From Oscillibacter sp. 1-3 (GTDB lineage Bacteria; Bacillota; Clostridia; Oscillospirales; Oscillospiraceae): a stretch of 64,000 bases of DNA. Location: positions 174,880-238,879 of the forward strand of contig NZ_KE159711.1 of the NCBI RefSeq assembly GCF_000403435.2, written 5' to 3'. Below, in pieces: positions 59,117 to 64,000 of this stretch. The position numbers and the translations under genes were made by a program. The notes below the pieces were generated by a model. The model was given only the letters and a program-made list of their open reading frames with translations. It had not been told where the DNA came from and ran no database searches. Numbering within the stretch: position 1 is the first letter of the stretch; the number at the start of each line of letters is the position of its first letter.

Positions 59117-59269
59117 GCCTTGTTTGAAAATTGGCGGATGTCCAACGGCGAAAATTTTTTCGCCAATCAAGGCAAATTTTCGCAGGCGGGCTGTCGCCCG
59201 GCAAGAAAATTTAACGCAAAGTGGCGGAAAAAGATCCACCGTTTGGGCGTTTTGACATTTTTCAAAGGC
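59117..59269. mobile_element. MITE copy 2, 153 bp
   Basis: It matches the element at 28693-28850 over its full length in the same orientation, with scattered substitutions and small indels. The left end is GCCTTGTTTGAAAAT. The right end read inversely is GCCTTTGAAAAATG, where 3 bases of the terminal repeat are lost. No target duplication could be recognised, so this copy is older or rearranged. Confidence 0.82.
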
Positions 59270-59334
59270 GAGATAGTCAACACCTCTGCCCCGCCGCTTT
59301 GTTTTGGAGTTTCATTAGACCGATTAACTGGAAA

Positions 59335-59784
59335 TTACAGATATCTTACGTATACTCTTGAATCTTCTCCATGCACATCTTTCATCATTCCAAAAAACTC
59401 ATACCCATATTTCTCATATAGTCCATTATGATTTGTTGAAATATAAATGCTATTAATTCCATCTGCTTTTGTCAATGTTTCAGCGTAACTTAACAGCTTT
59501 CCAACATAACGGTGTCCTCTATAATGCGGAAAGGTATATACCCACCCAATCCATGGTGTTAATTCGGTTGGCTGAATATCGTCCTTATCAGCAAATGTGC
59601 AAAAAGAAATCAAATCTCCTCCCTCTGTCAACATAAGCACCTTTGTATTTTCACCGACATATTCCTTTAACTTTTGGTTTCTTAACAGTTCATATAAAAA
59701 CCGACCTGCCCCCCAATCACTTTCTTTAATCTTTGAAAGCCAATATTCTTGGTTATCTGTACTGAAATATTCGATTATGTTCAC
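59335..59784 (-). CDS. GNAT-family acetyltransferase
   Basis: The 149-residue protein has the GNAT core: VLMLTEGGDLISFCTFADKD, TPWIGWVYTFPHYRGHRYVG (acetyl-CoA motif R/Q-x-x-G-x-G variant), KLLSYAETLTKADGINSIYI and GLYEKYGYEFFGMM. It is of the short one-domain type. Substrate is unknown. It is AT-richer than core genes, in keeping with an accessory origin. AGGAGGATAAC lies just upstream of the start. Confidence 0.85.
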   Translation of the reverse strand: MNIIEYFSTDNQEYWLSKIKESDWGAGRFLYELLRNQKLKEYVGENTKVLMLTEGGDLISFCTFADKDDIQPTELTPWIGWVYTFPHYRGHRYVGKLLSYAETLTKADGINSIYISTNHNGLYEKYGYEFFGMMKDVHGEDSRVYVRYL

Positions 59785-59798
59785 AAAGTTATCCTCCT

Positions 59799-60099
59799 AA
59801 CTCCGATTTAATAGAATCGCCGGTTGAGCGTCCTAAAAAAGCAAAAGCGGTACTATTCCGGGAAGAAAAAGAGGCATACACTAAAGACTCAGCTGTTCGT
59901 CAGCCTTCGGACCGGGGAGATCATTGCGCTGGCATTCTCCAGCGGAAGGAAGCACGATTTCCAGCTATCCAAGGATTCCTGTATCCATTTTGTCAAAAGG
60001 TTTCGTATCCTCTCGGAGCGTTACCGTAACCGGAGAAAGCGCTTTGCTCTCCGCTTTTCCTTAATTGCTGGTATCTGCAACTTTGACCGCTTAGCTTAA
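59799..60099 (+). pseudogene. IS5-family (DDE_Tnp_4) transposase remnant
   Basis: The first ten codons (IESPVERPKK) are in one frame. The next block (QKRYYSGKKKRHTLKTQLFV, then TGEIIALAFSSGRKHDFQLS) is in another, so a frameshift lies at 59825-59835. The end (RYRNRRKRFALRFSLIAGIC) belongs to the transposase C-terminus, so the middle is also deleted. The N-terminal half is missing. It matches the IS5/ISL2-like transposases as I remember them. Confidence 0.8.
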
Positions 60100-60641
60100 T
60101 TTCGCAAGAGGTCTAATCTATACATGCGGATGTGATTCCTCGCCTTGGAAACCCATGCAGTCACATGGTTGGCTGGAACCCCAAGTAACTCACCAATTTC
60201 TTTGCTTGAGTATCCATCAATGCGCATACGAATGGCCCGGATCCCCTTTGCGGTGCTTCCGGTGGCTGTTGCTTCAGCCCGATCAAGCAAATTCATCAGT
60301 TCCCGGCAAGCCTCCTGCTCCTCCAGACTATCACGCAGTCCACCGCAGGGCAGTTCTGCCGGATCCGTGGCCTGTTCCCGTCCGCAACGCGCAGCATACT
60401 CCAACTGTGTGTAGATCTCGTTCTGAATCAGGCGGTAAGCATAAGTTGAAAAGGCGTTCTTGTATTCAGGTTGATAGGTCTGGACCGCTTTGCACAGTCC
60501 AATATACCCGATCTGCAATAGATCGTCATAGGTATAGATACAACCCCTGCCCAACGTGTGGACACAGTCCTTTATCACCTTACCCACAAGGCCCATATTC
60601 TCCTCTACCTTTACTCGCTGCTTCTCAGTAAGCGACAGCAC
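60096..60641 (-). CDS. Sigma-70-family RNA polymerase sigma factor
   Basis: The 181-residue protein has region 2 (VGKVIKDCVHTLGRGCIYTY, then DDLLQIGYIGLCKAVQTYQP, then FSTYAYRLIQNEIYTQLEY) and a region 4 HTH (YSSKEIGELLGVPANHVTAW). It is related to the small sigma factors of Clostridia mobile elements and phages. It starts at 60641. Its target promoters are unknown. It is convergent with the IS5 remnant, the two stops overlapping. Confidence 0.87.
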   Translation of the reverse strand: MLSLTEKQRVKVEENMGLVGKVIKDCVHTLGRGCIYTYDDLLQIGYIGLCKAVQTYQPEYKNAFSTYAYRLIQNEIYTQLEYAARCGREQATDPAELPCGGLRDSLEEQEACRELMNLLDRAEATATGSTAKGIRAIRMRIDGYSSKEIGELLGVPANHVTAWVSKARNHIRMYRLDLLRN

Positions 60642-61116
60642 AATTCATGAACACCATCCCGAAAGAGGATCACATTCTGATGGATTCAGACTATATTATA
60701 TAGGCCCTATGACATTTTCTGCTGCTTAATGGTATTGCGGTCTATCTCATAGCAAACAAAACGCATTACAGGTATCCGCATACAAAATCAGTGAGAGTAT
60801 GATAGCACATGGAATGTTAGATTTTCGTTAGTCAAAATATTAATCCCTCTACACCTACATTATACACCCAAAACTCTGACGCCGTATGTCAAAGTTTATT
60901 TTGCCAGAGAAATCAGGGATACTGGAAAGGGCTGCAACAAGATTATGATAACTCCATCCGTGGCACGTCGGATATGATTACCGCTATTTGTACGATCTTA
61001 GCACCATTTTTCAGCAGTTAAGCAACGATAGGAAATGCGATCATAGCAGGTACTACTCTAATCGCACCAACTAAGTAAAGACGGGAGACTTGCGGTAAAT
61101 CCATTCTCATAGCTAA
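60642..61116. other. 475-bp stretch without an intact gene
   Basis: The stretch is AT-rich. A short plus-strand run (NSIRGTSDMITAICTILAPF around 60957-61016, then a stop, then ATIGNAIIAGTTLIAPTK) looks like a dead hydrophobic coding fragment. It also holds dispersed repeat copy 1 (60865-60897). Confidence 0.45.
60865..60897. repeat. Dispersed repeat, copy 1
   Basis: CACCCAAAACTCTGAC-GCCGTATGTCAAAGTTT. It differs at only a few positions from 63054-63086 and contains a short palindrome TGAC-GCCGTAT-GTCA. Confidence 0.6.
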
Positions 61117-61701
61117 TCATACGTCTAAGGATTGAATTATTTCTTCAATTCTCGTTTCCCAATCCTTGTCATATTCTACATTCGGCATGGTTGCGATAGC
61201 AGATAAACCATGAACTAAGGCCCACATCGCAATTATTTTATTTTGCATGACAGATTCTGGCATATCAATTTTGCGAAAGGTTTGTGTCGCAATTTGCTTC
61301 AATATTTTTAGCGGTGGAATTTCTTTTTCTCCCGCACAATCCAAAGATAAGTTGATCTGGATGTTTTTTCTGGAAAATAAAAAATCAAAATAAAGGGGAT
61401 TTTTATAAAAGAATTTTACATAGGCAGTCCCAAGCATCAAGAGAATATTAGGGGTATCCGCATACATCTCTACTGTTTGTTCCAATGTCGACGTAAATAA
61501 ATCCATAATGTGTTGTTGGATTGCGGCGATAAATTCATCCTTGCTATTAAAATGAGCATAGGGAGCGGCATTACTGACACCACATTTTAGAGCGACTTTG
61601 CGTAAGGATAAATTCTCCTCCCCCTCTGTATTGATTAACTCTAATCCGGCTCCAATTAAAGCATTCCGTAGGTTCCCGTGGTGATAAGGTCTATTTTCCA
61701 T
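61117..61701 (-). CDS. TetR/AcrR-family regulator
   Basis: The 194-residue protein has the TetR HTH at residues 9-55 (GNLRNALIGAGLELINTEGE, LSLRKVALKCGVSNAAPYAH, FNSKDEFIAAIQQ) and a ligand-binding domain like the WHG-type C-terminus. The start is ATG 61701 with GGAGGTTACT; the longer frame has no ribosome binding site. TetR regulators usually control a nearby exporter. None is intact here, although transporter-like debris lies just downstream. Confidence 0.88.
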   Translation of the reverse strand: MENRPYHHGNLRNALIGAGLELINTEGEENLSLRKVALKCGVSNAAPYAHFNSKDEFIAAIQQHIMDLFTSTLEQTVEMYADTPNILLMLGTAYVKFFYKNPLYFDFLFSRKNIQINLSLDCAGEKEIPPLKILKQIATQTFRKIDMPESVMQNKIIAMWALVHGLSAIATMPNVEYDKDWETRIEEIIQSLDV

Positions 61702-61943
61702 AGTAACCTCCAATCTTGACGATGATAAGATTATACCGTCAAAACTTAGCGGTGTCAAGTTCGGAATAGGTAATGAGAATAAATCAATGCGCTTATAGCA
61801 AGAGCCGCCTGGAACCTCTGAGGTTCTGGCGGCTCCTAACTATCATCAGCTCCGCTTAAATTTAGGGGTCTTATTTATATCGGTGCTCTCCAACCACCCC
61901 TTCACTCGAAAATTTTTCCCATTCAATTATTGGCAAATCGAAT

Positions 61944-62681
61944 TTATGTATGACTGGCATAAAATGCCTCCGCACTTTGAAGATAGTATCCACTATCTGT
62001 TTGAGCCAGCAAAAAGATATTTGCTTCCAGCGATCTCGCCAGTGTATAGCTTATGGGGACAAGCCCATTTTCGTCCATCTCCTCACCGCCAATAAATTCA
62101 TCATACTCGCTTATGCCACATTGGCCAGACCATCTGATCGAAAAATCCGGATACAGAAACCACATATTGTCATCAATCCCCGGAAATTGTCCAAAATAAA
62201 ATCTGCACCACTCTTCTAAGTCAGCTCTTTCCGATGGTGCTTCTCCACTTTCAAGCAAGCCTAACGCACTGGTAATGACATCCGCTCTGGTCTACAGAAT
62301 CTGATCTGGCACCGCATAGTCTAAAATGGTAAATTGGCGCTCATTGGAATCTTCACCCATGGAGTCCAGCATGGAGGATATCAAAATCTTTGCAGCCTCA
62401 TCTGGAGTAACAGCCGCACCACTCTCACAGAAAAATACTGTTCCGCACGAGAGTGGACAGGTCAAATCAATATTCAATGCCGCAGCATCCATCCACTCTA
62501 AATCATTCTCATGCAGGTCATCCCATGCACGCCAGCTAGCTTCGTCGGCACCGAAGTTCCGAATTATTGTCTCTGGTGTCGTTTCATCCGAAGGCTCGGA
62601 AACCTTCACTTGGCAGCCGGCCAATGCAGTCGTCAAAATTATAGCCGCAACCAGAAATAGGAATCGTCTTCTCATATTCAC
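61944..62681 (-). pseudogene. Predicted lipoprotein interrupted by one amber codon
   Basis: The N-terminal part (62681-62295) is a lipoprotein with lipobox TALAGC and an acidic domain (MNMRRRFLFLVAAIILTTAL, then VKVSEPSDETTPETIIRNFG). It ends VPDQIL at a TAG (62292-62294). The same frame stays open after this stop (TRADVITSALGLLESGEAPS, then ERADLEEWCRFYFGQFPGID) to 61944. One base change or readthrough would give a 245-residue protein. The family is unknown. Confidence 0.7.
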
Positions 62682-63101
62682 TTACTTCACCGTTAAGTTT
62701 TATCCGAATCAACAATAAAGACACCCAGAAGTGCCAGGACATTCCTTTGGTTAAACTTACTCTTAGTCATAATTAGCTCCTTTCAAACATATACGGCTTA
62801 ATGGTCTATAACACGACAAAACCCATCCCTTCTGCGGACAACAAAGTACTCACATAATTCTCGTCTCCAAATATTTATCTTGAGTGGAATCACTTTTCGT
62901 ATTGGTATTTTGTAAAAAGCAGCTATTCCAACTCCTTCCTGTTTATGGCACATTGAAGCAACAATTTAGCAAAGAAATGGCAACAATCAAATTAAAAATT
63001 CCATCCTATCGTTTGATTCAGCTACCACTTAAATTGCCCCCACTTATAGCATATACCCAAAATTCTGACACCGTATGTCGAGGTTTTTCACTGCAAAACA
63101 A
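62682..63101. other. 420-bp AT-rich intergenic region
   Basis: No gene is supported. It contains dispersed repeat copy 2 (63054-63086) and leads into the terminator of the lipoprotein gene to its right. Confidence 0.5.
63054..63086. repeat. Dispersed repeat, copy 2
   Basis: TACCCAAAATTCTGAC-ACCGTATGTCGAGGTTT, in the same orientation as 60865-60897, about 2.2 kb away. The two copies enclose the TetR gene and the amber-interrupted lipoprotein. Confidence 0.6.
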
Positions 63102-63140
63102 CACCTGGCCAGACCAAGCAGATGCTGGTCTGGCCAGGTG
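63102..63140 (-). terminator. Terminator of the lipoprotein gene
   Basis: A perfect 15-bp stem (CACCTGGCCAGACCA) with a 9-base loop, followed on the minus strand by TTGTTTTG, just after the stop of 63147-63917. Confidence 0.85.
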
Positions 63141-63146
63141 CAGATT

Positions 63147-63917
63147 TCACGGTAACTTTTCCTCCAACTCCGTTCCGAGTGCTTCGCTGTCTCCAGACTT
63201 GGCAATCCCGCTCGCCACCATCAGGTCAGCCGGAACGGTGCTTATTGCCGCCTGCTCGTCTGTGCTCAGGCTGTTATACCACGTAAGCCACTCGATTGTC
63301 TCTTGAGACAGGGCCTTCTTCTCCGCGAGCTTATCCCCAAACTGGATATAGCCGTCCCCTGCCATAGCGCCTGCATAAGACGCGGTATCGGACACACTCT
63401 GCAGTTCGCTGCCATCCTCCTCGGAAAGATCAACTATGAAATGCTGAGCGACTTGCTGGTTAGCGCCCGCATTGGGATCGTCCTCCGGGGCAATGTCCGG
63501 CGCGCCAATGGCATTCTCCGGCACCCCCTTTGGGGTGCTGCTCTGCGCATCATTCCAATTCGGCTCGGCGTTAGGAAGTTCGGGAATGTCCTTATAGTTT
63601 TCCATATAGGGGCCCTTATCAATTTCAACTTTCCAATCTGCCGTGTCCAAACCGTTATGGGTATCAGCTTTGCCGTCCCCATCGGAAAGATTGATCTGAC
63701 CCTGTTCAGCGGTTTGCTGGCTGGACTTCGCGCCCGGGTCATCCTCGGGAGCGATATCCGGGTTGCCTTCATTCTCGGGATTGCCGCTTGCGCTGGGTGC
63801 CCCCACCTGCTGGCTGGAGTTTCTGCCCGCTTCATCATTCTCGGGAACATCCTGGCCGCAGGCAGCCAGGGAGAGCAGCATCACAGCTGCAAGGAAAAAA
63901 GCAAAGATTTTTTTCAT
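63147..63917 (-). CDS. Predicted lipoprotein with a duplicated acidic segment
   Basis: The 256-residue protein has a signal peptide with lipobox SLAACG (Cys20). The segment PDIAPEDDPGAKSSQQTAEQ (about 53-72) is repeated as PDIAPEDDPNAGANQQVAQH (about 139-158), each followed by a similar (I/V)(N/D)LS-D/E-GDG-like stretch. This shows an internal duplication of about 85 residues. The rest is low-complexity and acidic, with a more regular C-terminus (YAGAMAGDGYIQFGDKLAEK). Family and function are unknown. GGAGGTAATC precedes the ATG. A further gene ends just upstream. Confidence 0.72.
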   Translation of the reverse strand: MKKIFAFFLAAVMLLSLAACGQDVPENDEAGRNSSQQVGAPSASGNPENEGNPDIAPEDDPGAKSSQQTAEQGQINLSDGDGKADTHNGLDTADWKVEIDKGPYMENYKDIPELPNAEPNWNDAQSSTPKGVPENAIGAPDIAPEDDPNAGANQQVAQHFIVDLSEEDGSELQSVSDTASYAGAMAGDGYIQFGDKLAEKKALSQETIEWLTWYNSLSTDEQAAISTVPADLMVASGIAKSGDSEALGTELEEKLP

Positions 63918-63943
63918 GATAGATTACCTCCTATGTCAGTTAT

Positions 63944-64000
63944 TCAGTTGATGATCGTAATGTCCGCTGTACCGGCGATGATAGATGCGATGGTCTTGAC
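63944..64000 (-). CDS. C-terminal end of a gene that enters from the right
   Basis: The minus-strand frame reads VKTIASIIAGTADITIIN and stops at 63944. It is open at the window edge and 27 bases upstream of the lipoprotein start, which suggests one operon. It is too short to identify. Confidence 0.5.
   Translation of the reverse strand, partial: VKTIASIIAGTADITIIN

Noticed and set aside
61801..61836. Hairpin GAGCCGCC...GGCGGCTC upstream of the TetR gene
   Set aside because: A clear inverted repeat, but without a T run on either side and with no gene that it could terminate. Not listed as a terminator.
28423..62681. Stop-codon reassignment (amber or opal used as sense)
   Set aside because: In-frame TAG at 29329 and 62292 and TGA at 57402 occur only in genes that are otherwise decayed or accessory, while intact genes in the window end at TAG, TGA and TAA normally.
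1..64000. CRISPR arrays
   Set aside because: No regularly spaced direct repeats and no cas-like genes were seen.

Overview
The window looks like a chromosomal segment of a high-GC gut Clostridia, most likely Oscillospiraceae (Flavonifractor, Lawsonibacter or Intestinimonas type). The reasons are the G+C-rich codon use, Gram-positive ribosome binding sites, a T-box leader, the trmFO, plsX, acpP and rnc gene types, and small accessory families common in that group (DUF6809-, DUF6429-, HTH_16- and Imm22-like). The genus is inferred; no rRNA gene is present.

Layout. (1) 1-8.1 kb is the right end of one or two integrated elements: a replication-type HTH gene fused to excisionase-like sequence, a DUF6809-like gene, and four tyrosine recombinases arranged as two paralogous A+B pairs. 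They stop next to a tRNA-Val(GAC) gene, and each pair is followed by a terminator and the same att-like sequence. (2) 8.1-28.2 kb is mostly housekeeping sequence: a TIM-barrel amidohydrolase, an HPr-like protein without the catalytic histidine, a KdpDE-like two-component pair, an MGMT-type protein, a T-box-controlled aminotransferase, ftsK, uppP, rnc-acpP-plsX-trmFO, topA, dprA and a SpoU-type rRNA methyltransferase. It also holds an orphan Imm22-like immunity gene and a small XRE regulator with two operators. (3) 28.4-37.6 kb is a decayed Tn916/Tn1549-like element. Its integrase carries an amber codon and a 158-bp MITE; xis, HTH_16 and sigma genes survive. A complete response regulator / histidine kinase / ABC / FtsX-permease module sits between xis-int and the sigma genes as cargo. 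(4) 38-64 kb is accessory sequence: a UvrA2-like ATPase divergent from an XRE regulator, a DUF1648-like and ABC-2 transporter cluster, a second complete RR-HK-ABC-FtsX module in the opposite direction, a YdcF protein, a GNAT-methyltransferase fusion, secreted or lipoprotein genes, an accessory site-2 protease, a ruined third FtsX permease with a receiver-less winged-helix regulator, a second MITE copy, an IS5-type remnant, a sigma factor, a TetR regulator and decayed lipoprotein genes.

How the genes work together. The core block covers envelope lipid and cell-wall carrier metabolism (plsX, acpP, uppP), chromosome topology and segregation (topA, ftsK), transformation or recombination (dprA) and tRNA/rRNA modification. 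The accessory right half is dominated by sensing and export of membrane-active compounds. Two intact and at least two ruined FtsX-type systems suggest repeated gain and loss of antimicrobial-peptide defence modules on mobile DNA.

The most unusual items are the doubled recombinase pairs, whose second members carry an arm-binding-like domain at both ends; the histidine-less HPr paralogue; the MITE whose precise removal restores the integrase frame; and the acetyltransferase-methyltransferase fusion. All functional calls rest on reading the sequence and on remembered family features. No database search was run.
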